This document shows, in pieces, positions 55,115 through 63,674 of a stretch of 64,000 bases of DNA. Source of the stretch: Citricoccus muralis (GTDB lineage: Bacteria > Actinomycetota > Actinomycetes > Actinomycetales > Micrococcaceae); contig NZ_CP121252.1 in NCBI RefSeq assembly GCF_029637705.1, positions 248,001-312,000 on the forward strand, written 5' to 3'. Below the pieces are notes generated by a model. That model did not search any database, had not been told where the DNA came from, and saw nothing but the letters and a program-made list of their open reading frames with translations. Every line of letters starts with the position of its first letter. The first letter of the stretch is position 1. Made by a program: the position numbers and the translations under genes.

Positions 55115-56017
55115 ATGAGCTCGCAGACGACGACTCTGGCCGACAACCGTCCCGCGCCTCGGGCCGGTTCTTCACGTGGCCGAACGGTCGGGCTGATGGT
55201 AGACGCGGTGGCGCTACTGGTGGTCGTGGTGGTGGCCTGGATGCTCTACCCCTCGGTGCCGCTGGTCGTGCTGCTCGCGGTGCAGTATCTCGTGCTGGCG
55301 TGGATGTGCTGGCGCATCGGCGGCCGCACGCCCGGGATGTACGTGATCGCCCAGCTGTTCTGGCGCCGCCCCGGTGGGCCCACGGCCGACTCGGCGGACG
55401 ACACCTCGACCCCGACACAGAACGACCGTACCGAGCGAGTGGCTGAGGCCGGTTTCGCCTCGGCAGCGCCCTCGCGGTTCCGCCAGGATCACGCCGAGGC
55501 GCCCGCGCCGCGTCCTGCACCGACCGCCCCAGCGCCTGTACCCGAGGTGCTGCCGTCACCGGTCGCCGCCGATGCGCCGTCACCGCGACAGCCCATTCCC
55601 TTCGCCGCGGAGGAGCCGCAGGAGCAGACGGTCGTTCCGGCACAGGCCTTCCCGGCGGAGGAGACGGTGATCCCCGAGCCTCGCGCGCAGCGGGTGCTGG
55701 AGCTGTCGGACGGTGAGCGCATCGACCTCGGCGGCCAGCCCGTGGTGCTGGGCAGGAAGCCGTTTCAGCCCGACGGTATTGCTCCGGCGCGGTTGGTCAC
55801 GGTGCCCGACGACACTCGGATGGTCTCGCGAGCGCACTGCGTGATCGAGGCGTCCTCAGAACCCACCGCGGGTCCGAGGATCACTGATCTGGGGTCGGCC
55901 AACGGCACCACCGTGGAGCGGGCCGGTGAGCGTCATGTCCTGGGCGCGGGGGAGCCCTTGGAACTGCAGGCGGGCGACGCGCTGCTGCTGGGCCAGCACC
56001 GTCTGGTGGTGCGCTGA
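55115..56017 (+). CDS. FHA-domain membrane protein with RDD-like N-terminus
   Basis: A 300-residue protein. Two hydrophobic segments (about 27-47 and 50-65) followed by MCWRIGGRTPGM resemble an RDD domain. A long Pro/Ala/Glu-rich linker (about 85-200) contains EEPQEQTVVP and EETVIPEP, which look like phosphothreonine sites. The C-terminal FHA domain (about 210-300) has VVLGRK, SRAHCVIE and DLGSANGTTVE, the phosphopeptide-binding residues. ATG 55115 with GAGGAG is chosen over GTG 55106. It probably reads the phosphorylation state set by the kinase at 47831. Confidence 0.88.
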   Translation: MSSQTTTLADNRPAPRAGSSRGRTVGLMVDAVALLVVVVVAWMLYPSVPLVVLLAVQYLVLAWMCWRIGGRTPGMYVIAQLFWRRPGGPTADSADDTSTPTQNDRTERVAEAGFASAAPSRFRQDHAEAPAPRPAPTAPAPVPEVLPSPVAADAPSPRQPIPFAAEEPQEQTVVPAQAFPAEETVIPEPRAQRVLELSDGERIDLGGQPVVLGRKPFQPDGIAPARLVTVPDDTRMVSRAHCVIEASSEPTAGPRITDLGSANGTTVERAGERHVLGAGEPLELQAGDALLLGQHRLVVR

Positions 56018-56024
56018 CCGAACG

Positions 56025-57431
56025 TCAGCGGCGCCGCTGACGCAGCAGCACCACGGTGACGATGACGATCAGCAGCACGATGACAGCACCGCCGCCGACC
56101 AATGCGGCCAGGATCCCGCCGGGGAGTCCATCACGGTCCTGATCCACGTCGTCGGAACTGTTCTCGTCCGAGGTGCTCTCTCCCCCGAGAAGGTCCTGGG
56201 CAGAGACCCCCACCATGTCTTCGACTTCCTCGGGAATCCAGACAATGGAGTCAGGGTCTACGCCGATATTCATGGTGAAATCTTGAGCGTTCATCATTTG
56301 TTGGTCGGTCGGTGCACCGATGAGGACGTCTTCCATGGCCAGCCACGGATCCTCGTCCTCCATATAGGTGGTCTTACCTTCGACGAACGGGTTGTCCCGG
56401 GGGTAATCACTGGGGTCCGTCGCGACGACGGCGCGCGGGTCAATCAGACCGAAGCCGAGTTCGTCGCCCTTGAAATCCAGCTCGCCGTTGCCGTCGCGCA
56501 CATTGCGCGCCAAGGACTGCAGGAGTTGCTCGGGGGTGGCATCGGGCCAGGCCTGGCGTGCCAAAGCGTAGGTGCCTGCTGCGATAGGCCCGGCGTAGCT
56601 GGTTCCCGCGCTGGTCCGTAATTCCCCGGTGTGAACGTCGCGTACGGGAATGTCTTCTCCGGGAGCCAGCAGCGACAGTCCGTCACCCGGATTGGAGAAG
56701 TCAGACGCGGCGCCCGAAGAGTCGGCCGACCCGATCGCGGCGGAACCGGCGTAGGTGGCCGTATCCGAAACTTGATCCGCGCCGCCTCTAGCGGAGTTTC
56801 CTGATCCTTGGAAGTAGGGGAGGCCCTTGAGCTGCATGTACGCCAATTGAATGTTGTTTGGACTCACGGTTCCGCCCACCACACTCATCGACACGACGTC
56901 GACATCGCCGCTGTCGGTCGCCTGGATGGCACGCGCCTGGCCCGAGTACTCTTCTTGCGGGCACTCCTCGCTCCAGCCGTTGATGGGCACTGAGATGTCA
57001 ACTTCGCCTGCAGGGAGCTCATAGGCGATGATGCGAGCGTCCGGAACGACGCCTTGAACGATCCCGTCGGTCCCGTCTCCTTGGCCGACGAGAGAGGCCA
57101 GTACTGACGTGCCGTGCTGGGGGTCAAGGTTCTCAGGAGCGGCTCCCTCGGTGCAGGCCTCGGGAACGGGGACGAACTCGATATCGGCGCCTTGAAATTC
57201 CGGGGCATCCTGATCAAAAGTGAACTCCGCAATGGCGATGGTCACGCCTTCGCCGGTGAAGCCTTGATCGTGCAGTTCCGAAAACCCGTAGTCGTCCATG
57301 TACCAGCCGACCCCGGAGGAGTCGGCTGATGCAGGCACGGCGCTCCCGAGGGCGAACAGTGCCGTGGCGGTCGCCGCTACGGCGACGCGCCATCCACCGC
57401 GAGGCCTGGCACGCGTATTGTGCTGAGTCAC
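56025..57431 (-). CDS. Mycosin-like subtilase with altered catalytic Asp
   Basis: A 468-residue S8-family protein with a signal peptide (1-36), a protease domain (about 40-370) and a C-terminal membrane anchor (about 441-463) with a basic end, the mycosin topology. His 106 (DPQHGTSVLAS), oxyanion Asn 212 (QGSGNSA) and Ser 278 (AGTSYAGP) are present. At the catalytic Asp the usual AVIDSG pattern reads AIAEFT, so Glu 69 replaces Asp. It starts with GTG overlapping the stop of the repeat-protein gene (GTGA). A canonical MycP follows at 63671, so this may be a specialised or impaired paralogue. Confidence 0.85.
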   Translation of the reverse strand: MTQHNTRARPRGGWRVAVAATATALFALGSAVPASADSSGVGWYMDDYGFSELHDQGFTGEGVTIAIAEFTFDQDAPEFQGADIEFVPVPEACTEGAAPENLDPQHGTSVLASLVGQGDGTDGIVQGVVPDARIIAYELPAGEVDISVPINGWSEECPQEEYSGQARAIQATDSGDVDVVSMSVVGGTVSPNNIQLAYMQLKGLPYFQGSGNSARGGADQVSDTATYAGSAAIGSADSSGAASDFSNPGDGLSLLAPGEDIPVRDVHTGELRTSAGTSYAGPIAAGTYALARQAWPDATPEQLLQSLARNVRDGNGELDFKGDELGFGLIDPRAVVATDPSDYPRDNPFVEGKTTYMEDEDPWLAMEDVLIGAPTDQQMMNAQDFTMNIGVDPDSIVWIPEEVEDMVGVSAQDLLGGESTSDENSSDDVDQDRDGLPGGILAALVGGGAVIVLLIVIVTVVLLRQRRR

Positions 57432-59248
57432 CAGCGGTCGTCCTCATCCTGAACGCGGATCACGGTGTTCTCGGGGCGACCAGCTTTGAGCACTTCTTGG
57501 TCGACGCCGGACTCATCATGGTCGAAGAAGACGATCCCGGACTTGCCGTATTCAGTGCGCTCGCGAGCAGATTTCTTCTTCTCAGCGCGAGTGGCATTGG
57601 CCAGCGGGGCCCCGACCATGCCGCGGCCGCTTCCGGGGCGCCCGGAGGTCGCGGACTTTCCGCCGTTTTTGTTCGTAGCGTTGGTGCCGTTCTTGGTCTG
57701 GGAGCCCGAGGCCGGCGCCGCCGATCCGGGCATGCCAGCCATGCCGGGACGACCGCCGAAGCCGGTGGCTCCAGGAGTGCGTCCAGCCGCGGCACGTCCG
57801 GTACCGTTACCGTTTTTCGCGCTGTTCTTGGTTTGTGCGGAATTCGCCGGTGCTGCTGTGGCCCCGGGCATGCCAGCCATACCGGGACGCGCGCCCATGC
57901 CACCAGCCCCAGGTCGTGCACCGGTGGTACCGGTACCACGTGCTGCACCGCCGGTAGCAGAGCGGCCGTTGGCCGGTGCTGCTGTGGCCCCGGGCATGCC
58001 CGCCATACCGGGACGCGCGGCCATGCCACCAGCCCCAGGTCGTGCACCGGTGGTACCGGTACCACGTGCTGCACCGCCGGTAGCAGAGCGGCCGTTGGCC
58101 GGTGCTGCTGTGGCCCCGGGCATGCCCGCCATGCCGGGGCGTCCGCCGATACCGCCAGCACCGAGCTGAGACAATCCCGGCCGTGTAGCGAGTGCCCCGC
58201 CGATGCCGCCAGCTATTGCGGCACCGGAGAGCAGCCCCAGGCCTCCCATGCCAGCCCGCTGCTGCTCTTGCAGCCAGGAATGTACGGCAGGGTCGCGCGG
58301 CGGGACGGCGTCGTTGGGATTCACCGGGAGCTGGTAGCCGCCACGGGTGATCCCGTCTTGGGAGACTCCGGGGCGGTCCACCGTCAACGGCCAGTCCTTC
58401 GTGGGAGGCAAATCGTTGTTGTCCGAGGGGACCTCATAGTCCGGATCGTCGAGCTCCGGGAAATCGGGTTCAACCGGCGGTTCGAAGGTCGGCGGGTCCG
58501 GTGTGACCGGAGGATCGAAGGTCGGAGGTTCCGGCGGTTCGAAGGTGGGTGGGTCCGGGGTGACCGGGGGATCGACCACCGGCGGGTCGTAGGTTGGCGG
58601 TTCGGGATTGGTCGGGTCATTCACCCCGGGAGGCGGGGGATTGACTCCCGGAGGTGTGCCGGTCCCCGGAGGTGAAGTGGTACCTGTAGTTGTGGGGTTT
58701 GGCTCGAACTCGTGGTGGTAATCCGGCAAGTCTTCTAGTTCGGGGATGTCGAAGCTGCCACTGCGCTCAGCGGAGGCATCCACCGAGCTCTGCAGTGCAC
58801 GCAAAGCTTCGAGGGCCTGTTGTTCGCGTTCCTGCTCGCGGCGTGCCAGCAGGGCTTCGCCGAATTTCGGGCCGGGCATCAGAACTCCACCGACGATCAC
58901 CTCCCCTGCCGTGGTGTAGAAGCGCTCCCAGGGAGTGAGCTCCACCGCTGGAAGGCCAGCATGGGCTTGTTGTGCGGTGACCACGGCGTTGCGAGCGTCA
59001 TCATTGGCGCCGCTTGATTGCTCGACAGCGGTGGAGAGGCTGTCGATGTAGCGTGTGTATTCGCCGATTTTGGCCCGGATCGCCGGGTCCAGCTGCCCAC
59101 CGAAGAGATCCATCTCGCGGATCTCTGCGAGTTGCTCGCGCGCCTGCTCCAGCTCTGAGGCCACATTGCGTGACAGAGTGCTGTCCATGTCGAACAGGTT
59201 CACTTGCGACTGCGCGATCATGGCCAGTCGGTCAGCGAATCGACCCAT
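57428..59248 (-). CDS. Helical T7SS substrate-like protein with Pro-rich and Gly/Pro/Met repeat regions
   Basis: A 606-residue protein. Residues 1-180 are helical (EspB/PPE-like by topology); 190-290 are Pro-rich, built on PPTFxPPxxPDPP repeats; about 330-530 are Gly/Ala/Met/Pro-rich with a 42-residue tandem repeat containing RPGMAGMPGATAAPANGRS; the C-terminus is charged (ATRAEKKKSARERTEYGKS). There is no Sec signal. Its position between the mycosin-like gene and WXG100 genes suggests a large secreted substrate, perhaps processed by that protease. The ribosome-binding site is AGGAAGG. Confidence 0.8.
   Translation of the reverse strand: MGRFADRLAMIAQSQVNLFDMDSTLSRNVASELEQAREQLAEIREMDLFGGQLDPAIRAKIGEYTRYIDSLSTAVEQSSGANDDARNAVVTAQQAHAGLPAVELTPWERFYTTAGEVIVGGVLMPGPKFGEALLARREQEREQQALEALRALQSSVDASAERSGSFDIPELEDLPDYHHEFEPNPTTTGTTSPPGTGTPPGVNPPPPGVNDPTNPEPPTYDPPVVDPPVTPDPPTFEPPEPPTFDPPVTPDPPTFEPPVEPDFPELDDPDYEVPSDNNDLPPTKDWPLTVDRPGVSQDGITRGGYQLPVNPNDAVPPRDPAVHSWLQEQQRAGMGGLGLLSGAAIAGGIGGALATRPGLSQLGAGGIGGRPGMAGMPGATAAPANGRSATGGAARGTGTTGARPGAGGMAARPGMAGMPGATAAPANGRSATGGAARGTGTTGARPGAGGMGARPGMAGMPGATAAPANSAQTKNSAKNGNGTGRAAAGRTPGATGFGGRPGMAGMPGSAAPASGSQTKNGTNATNKNGGKSATSGRPGSGRGMVGAPLANATRAEKKKSARERTEYGKSGIVFFDHDESGVDQEVLKAGRPENTVIRVQDEDDRW
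57847..58165. repeat. 126-bp tandem repeat (42 codons) in the T7SS substrate-like gene
   Basis: Units begin at 57847, 57973 and 58099, with a period of exactly 126 bp. The first two differ at about two positions; the third diverges after about 35 bp. Synonymous sites are nearly identical, indicating recent duplication. A degenerate fourth relative lies near 57727-57770. Confidence 0.9.
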
Positions 59249-59317
59249 CGGGAGTGCCTTCCTGGTGTGTGTAGAAAGTGTGTGATGCGAAAATCGCCCG
59301 GACTGTTGGGGCTCGAA

Positions 59318-59785
59318 TCAGTCGCCGTCGGTTCCGGCGGTTCCAGAGGTCGGGACCCCTACGAAGGGGGAAACTGGTCCAGGTATCCCTGGGATCGCCT
59401 TGAAGATCGGGGAGCTGAACATCTCTCCTAGGATTCTGTTGACTTCTCTGGCTTGCCAGCCTTCGTGCTGAAACAGTTGCTGCAGGCTGGCCTGCCCGTC
59501 TTCATCGACCGCCTGGAAGTCTCGGTGGGCTGCCGTGAGCCGCTCCCGGAACGTGGCGATGTGTTCGGTCAGCGACGTCGTCCGGTCAATTAAGATGTCG
59601 TAGGTTCGCGTGTAGGCGTTCATGCCCCGATTGGTTTCGGGCATCGATGTCCATTTCGAGACGTTCTGGTTTCCGCGCACGTCGGACAGGCGAGTGGAGC
59701 ACCGGGAGAAGGTCTCGCCGCACTCATCGACTGAGGTCTCGGTCTGCGCGATCAGCTCTGGATCGACTTCGGTGGGGTTCGGCAC
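59318..59785 (-). CDS. Small helical T7SS-associated protein
   Basis: About 155 residues if started at GTG 59785 (VPNPTEVDPELIAQ); the frame stays open to a GTG at 59887, which would add a basic, less plausible N-terminus. Neither start has a clear ribosome-binding site. The protein is predicted to form a long helical hairpin, with QHEGWQAREVNRILGEMF near residue 120, and ends in a Gly/Pro-rich tail. It lacks a classical central WxG. By position between WXG100 and substrate genes it is probably a secreted helical partner. Confidence 0.65.
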   Translation of the reverse strand: MPNPTEVDPELIAQTETSVDECGETFSRCSTRLSDVRGNQNVSKWTSMPETNRGMNAYTRTYDILIDRTTSLTEHIATFRERLTAAHRDFQAVDEDGQASLQQLFQHEGWQAREVNRILGEMFSSPIFKAIPGIPGPVSPFVGVPTSGTAGTDGD

Positions 59786-59927
59786 AGCAGCGCGTACTTT
59801 CTGCTCTGGAGCCGACGAGAACGTCGGCAAACGTCGTGGGGTGTGACGGACGTCGAGTGGGTGACGGATCGTGAACCCGCCACCCACTCGCGCTGATGAT
59901 TCGTCAGGGAATCAACGTTGGTGTGGG

Positions 59928-60218
59928 TCAGCCGCCCAGGCGCTTGCGACCCCGGATGTCGGAGCCACTGAGCTCCGTCACGGACTCGGCCAGCGTCTGG
60001 CGAAGGCGGTCCAGAATGCCGTTCATGTTGTTCATGCCGTCAGTCCACTCGGCTTTGGACTGTTGGTACATGCCCGACGCCTCACCGGTCCACTGCTCCA
60101 CGAGTGGAAGCAGGTCCTGATCCATATTCTCCAGGTTGGTGTTGATGTCGCGGTAGCCATTGGCCAGGTTCGTCAGAGCGGTTGCGATGACCGCGTAGTC
60201 GACGCGAATGGTGTTCAC
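59928..60218 (-). CDS. WXG100 family protein (EsxA/B-like)
   Basis: A 96-residue helical hairpin protein with the turn motif W43-T-G45 (EQWTGEASGMY) at mid-length, the classical WXG100 form. GTG 60218 follows AGAGGAGA. Such proteins are small T7SS substrates exported as dimers. It probably pairs with the neighbouring 108-residue protein encoded 45 bp upstream. Confidence 0.9.
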   Translation of the reverse strand: MNTIRVDYAVIATALTNLANGYRDINTNLENMDQDLLPLVEQWTGEASGMYQQSKAEWTDGMNNMNGILDRLRQTLAESVTELSGSDIRGRKRLGG

Positions 60219-60263
60219 TGGGATCTCCTCTGTGCTGGGTTCTCGACGGGATTAGACCGTCGA

Positions 60264-60590
60264 TCAGGCGCCGTAGCTGACGTAGCCGGCAGTGGGCTCG
60301 ACACTGCCGACGCGAGCGGAGCCGCTATCGTCGGTGTCGTCGTAATCGGCCACCGTGGAGCGCAGGTCGGTGCTGAACTGGTTCAGGACACTGACGACTC
60401 GGCTGGACTCGGCCTTCCACTCCTGCATCAAGGTGCGGAACCGCAGCGCGGTGCGACCCTCGAACTGGGCGGTGGAGATTGCTTCGACGTCGCCCTGGAT
60501 GCGACGCAGGATGGTCTCGAGGCTTTCCTCGTGCTCATCGACGTGCTGTGCACCTTGGAGGATTGCACCTTCTTCTGACGTTAAAGCCAT
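60264..60590 (-). CDS. WXG100-like protein with FxG turn and YxxxD tail
   Basis: A 108-residue protein from ATG 60590 (MALTSEEGAILQ). The central turn reads F43-E-G45 in place of WxG, between two amphipathic helices. After the second helix the tail has Y83-D-D-T-D87, matching the YxxxD/E export signal of ESX substrates. It is the first gene of the minus-strand substrate operon and likely the signal-bearing partner of the WxG protein. Confidence 0.85.
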   Translation of the reverse strand: MALTSEEGAILQGAQHVDEHEESLETILRRIQGDVEAISTAQFEGRTALRFRTLMQEWKAESSRVVSVLNQFSTDLRSTVADYDDTDDSGSARVGSVEPTAGYVSYGA

Positions 60591-60977
60591 GGTCACCTTC
60601 TCTGGTTGGGGACCCCTCTTCGGGCAGGGTCGTTTACGGAGACGAGTCACAGACTACGCCGGACATCTCCGGCTTTCCAGGGGCGAATTGCGCCAAGTGA
60701 GCAATGGTTACTCACTGGTAATGCCTGTCGATGCGCATGCTGGCGAGGGAGGGGCGTGTTCAATGGGGTGAAAAAGTAGGGAAAGAACAGCGAATATTTT
60801 CACCGAAAATTTACCCTGGATCGAATCCTGCGCCATCGATTGATGCTATTTAAGATTTGAATTGAAACTGGGCGCTGGCGGGAGATCGGGACACAGGAGC
60901 CATCTTCGTAGAACGTCCCTTAGAATCGGGGTGCTACGTCAGCAGACGACATCCAGCAGCGCGAAGGTGGAGAATCC
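60591..60977. other. AT-rich divergent regulatory region of the T7SS locus
   Basis: The 387-bp region between the esx-type operon and the second eccD has no gene. Its centre (about 60770-60865) is strikingly AT-rich for this genome, with a perfect ATTTTC-ACC-GAAAAT inverted repeat (60796-60810) and TAAGAT (60852-60857). It should contain divergent promoters and is a plausible Lsr2 target. No firm -35/-10 pair could be assigned. Confidence 0.6.
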
Positions 60978-62318
60978 ATGCCCTCAGCACCGTCGAGTTC
61001 GACTCGGGCGACCGTGCCGGTCACGTTCCGCTACGAATCGGTGACCTATGACGTGGCTCTGCCCCAGAGCACCAGCCTGGCGGAGTCGTTGCCGATGATC
61101 GCCGATGAGATGGGCATTCTCACCCCTCAGCGCGCGTCCAGCGGCTTCCGCGTGAGCAACAACCTCGGCGAGGAACTGGAGTTGGAAGCGCGAATCGGTG
61201 AGATCGGTATCCAAGCTGGCGAAATCCTCACGATCCAGACTCGCGGCGACAGCACCCAGGAGCAGATCTACGACGATCTCGTCGAGGCGCTCGGTGATGC
61301 CGTCGATGCCCAGGAGGATGCCTGGACGCCGAAGGATTCGATGCGGCTGTGCGTGATCGTCTCCTCGTCGCTGCTGATGGTTGTGGCGATCATCCTGTGG
61401 TTCTCCCCGGGGCTGATGTCGATGTTGGTAGGAGTCGGGACGGCGATTGCCGGAATTCTGGCGACCACCGTGATCGTGCGGCATCAGGACCCGTTCGGTG
61501 CGGTGCTGGTGCATTGGGCCTCGACGGCGCTAGCGGCCGCGGGGGCTTCAGCACTCTTTGAATCGTTGGGGTTGAAGCTGCTGGTGACGGGTGTGGCGCT
61601 CATGGTCGTGGGCGGGCTGGGTGCGATCACGCTGCGCGATGCGCGGGGGAGCCACCAACTCGGGCCCGTCTCCGGGCTGATTTTCGCCGGCATCATGACC
61701 GCCTGGGCCGGGACCTCCATGGAGTTCCTGTTGCAGCCGCTCGAATTCACGGTGGGCACTACCGCCACTATCACCGCGCTGGTGCTGATTATGACCCCGT
61801 GGCTGGCGTTGGCCTTCACCCCGATCCGCAGCTACATTCCGCGCACCGAGGCTGAGCGCCAGCGAGATCGTCAGGTGTACGAGCATTCCATCGTGGCTCG
61901 CTATGAGCGATTCGGCCGCAGCTTCGCCATCAGTGTGAAGATCGGCGGCACGGCGGTGCTGGGGCTGACCGTTCCCTTCATCTTCCAGGGCGGGATCGCT
62001 GAAATCGTGCTGCTGGCCGCCCTGGGGTCATCGCTGCTGCTCAATACGCGTCGCGTCTACGCCCGCTACGAGGTGATGATCGGGGTGGCCGCCGGCGCCC
62101 TAGTGCTCTTCGAAGCCGCGGTGAGTGTGGCGCTGCGCCAGCCCGAACTGCTCGATGCGGTGCTGTGGCTGCTCATTGGAGTGGCCGCCGTCGTGTTGGT
62201 GCTGGGCACGCTCAACCGCAGCTATTCAGCGTCGGCGTCACGCATTGCTGACACGATCTCGGTGATCGCGTTGCTGGTCATCGTCCCCGCCGCCGCGCTG
62301 ACCACCGGGCTGGTGTGA
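60978..62318 (+). CDS. eccD: T7SS membrane channel protein EccD, second copy
   Basis: A 446-residue protein. The N-terminal ubiquitin-like domain (about 12-88, VPVTFRYESVTYDVALPQST and IGEIGIQAGEILTIQTRG) precedes about eleven membrane helices, beginning near residue 128. A cytoplasmic loop carries RTEAERQRDRQVYEHS. It is followed 6 bp later by eccB and then mycP, the core T7SS operon order. Its ATG is at 60978 with GAAGGTGGAG before it. Confidence 0.9.
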   Translation: MPSAPSSSTRATVPVTFRYESVTYDVALPQSTSLAESLPMIADEMGILTPQRASSGFRVSNNLGEELELEARIGEIGIQAGEILTIQTRGDSTQEQIYDDLVEALGDAVDAQEDAWTPKDSMRLCVIVSSSLLMVVAIILWFSPGLMSMLVGVGTAIAGILATTVIVRHQDPFGAVLVHWASTALAAAGASALFESLGLKLLVTGVALMVVGGLGAITLRDARGSHQLGPVSGLIFAGIMTAWAGTSMEFLLQPLEFTVGTTATITALVLIMTPWLALAFTPIRSYIPRTEAERQRDRQVYEHSIVARYERFGRSFAISVKIGGTAVLGLTVPFIFQGGIAEIVLLAALGSSLLLNTRRVYARYEVMIGVAAGALVLFEAAVSVALRQPELLDAVLWLLIGVAAVVLVLGTLNRSYSASASRIADTISVIALLVIVPAAALTTGLV

Positions 62319-62324
62319 TCGCCG

Positions 62325-63674
62325 GTGGCTAGTAATAAAGACATTCTCGACGCCCAGCGCTTCAACAAGCGCCGGCTGATCTCCGCGTTCACCTCCGGGA
62401 TCCCCTCGGGACGCGAAGTGGAGCTGAAATCGCCGTGGGGTCCGCTGATTCTGGGCCTCGTGCTCACCGGGCTGATCATGCTCGGCGGCTGGCTGTTCGG
62501 CCGTTTCGCGCCCAGCCTCCCACAAAACTGGGAATCCGGGACGTACGTGGTCGACAGTGACTCCGGCGCCCGGTACTACAGCGTGGACGGGGTGCTGCAT
62601 CCGATGCTCAACACCGCCAGTGCACGTCTCTTGCAGGGCTCGGCGGTCTCCTCAACGGTGGTGGGCTCTGACGCGCTGGACGGAATCGAACGCGGTACGC
62701 CCATCGGGATTCCCGGAGCACCCGACTCGATGCCGGGTGAGGGCCAGCTCAGCGCTGCTGGCTGGATGACCTGCCCCGTGGGCGAGGACGTCTACGTGAA
62801 TACGGCTGCGAATCCGCAGACTGCGGAGGGGGAGGGTGCCCTGGTGAGCTACCAAGACCAGCTCTACCTCATCGCCGAGGGGACCCGTCATGCGATTCCG
62901 GATGACCAAGAAGGCACGGTACGGATTGCCTTCAACTGGGAATCCACGGAACCAATTCCGGTCAGCGCATCCTGGCTGGACCTGTTCGAGCAGGGCAGCG
63001 AGCTGGCCCCATTGACCGTCGATAACGTGGGTGAATCACTGGCGGGCCTGCCCGAGACGATGGCGGGCGCCACCGTGGGCACGGTGCTTGAGGTCCCCGA
63101 CGCCGTTGGTTCCCGCCATTACGTGCTGACGAGCGAAGACACGGTCCAACCGCTGAACCCCGTGCAGCTACAGATGTACCTGACCGGCGGCGCCGTGGAG
63201 GCTTCCTCTACCGTGCGAGTCTCCGTGGCCGATATTGCGCGATTCGACGTGGGCGAAACCGGCCCCGGGCCCGAGGACTGGCCCACGGCGGTACCAACAT
63301 TGCCGGAGGCTTCTGAGACCGCGTGCGCCGTGCTGTCGACGAGCAGCGACGGCGGCGAGGGGTCGACTGCCCCACACACCGAGGTCGTGGCTGCCCCGGC
63401 ACCGGCTGAGGCGGGCATCGAGGTGCCCGGCGGCACTGGCGCCCTGGTCCGCGCTACGTCCGGAGGCGAGGTGGGCAGCCTGCACTTGATCACCGACACC
63501 GGTCAGGCCTTCGGCCTCGAGGGTGACCCGGGCGAGACGATCTCCGCGCTGGGATATACGGAAGAGGATCTGAACACCGTGCCGGCGGCGTGGGTGCGTC
63601 TTTTCGATACCGGTCCGTCGCTGTCGCTCGAGGCAGCTTGGGCGACCGTGCCAGAGGCGGAGGCCACTGAGTGA
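62325..63674 (+). CDS. eccB: T7SS membrane protein EccB
   Basis: A 449-residue protein. The cytoplasmic N-terminus has DILDAQRFNKRRLISAFTSG, matching the EccB form in which QxxxxRR precedes the membrane helix (about 44-64). The extracytoplasmic part shows YYSVDGVLHPMLNTASARLL, GIPGAPDSMPG and LYLIAEGTRHAIPD, which are EccB repeat signatures. Cys pair residues in WMTCPV and TACAVL probably form the conserved disulfide. GTG 62325 starts 6 bp after eccD; the stop overlaps mycP (GTGA). Confidence 0.95.
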   Translation: MASNKDILDAQRFNKRRLISAFTSGIPSGREVELKSPWGPLILGLVLTGLIMLGGWLFGRFAPSLPQNWESGTYVVDSDSGARYYSVDGVLHPMLNTASARLLQGSAVSSTVVGSDALDGIERGTPIGIPGAPDSMPGEGQLSAAGWMTCPVGEDVYVNTAANPQTAEGEGALVSYQDQLYLIAEGTRHAIPDDQEGTVRIAFNWESTEPIPVSASWLDLFEQGSELAPLTVDNVGESLAGLPETMAGATVGTVLEVPDAVGSRHYVLTSEDTVQPLNPVQLQMYLTGGAVEASSTVRVSVADIARFDVGETGPGPEDWPTAVPTLPEASETACAVLSTSSDGGEGSTAPHTEVVAAPAPAEAGIEVPGGTGALVRATSGGEVGSLHLITDTGQAFGLEGDPGETISALGYTEEDLNTVPAAWVRLFDTGPSLSLEAAWATVPEAEATE

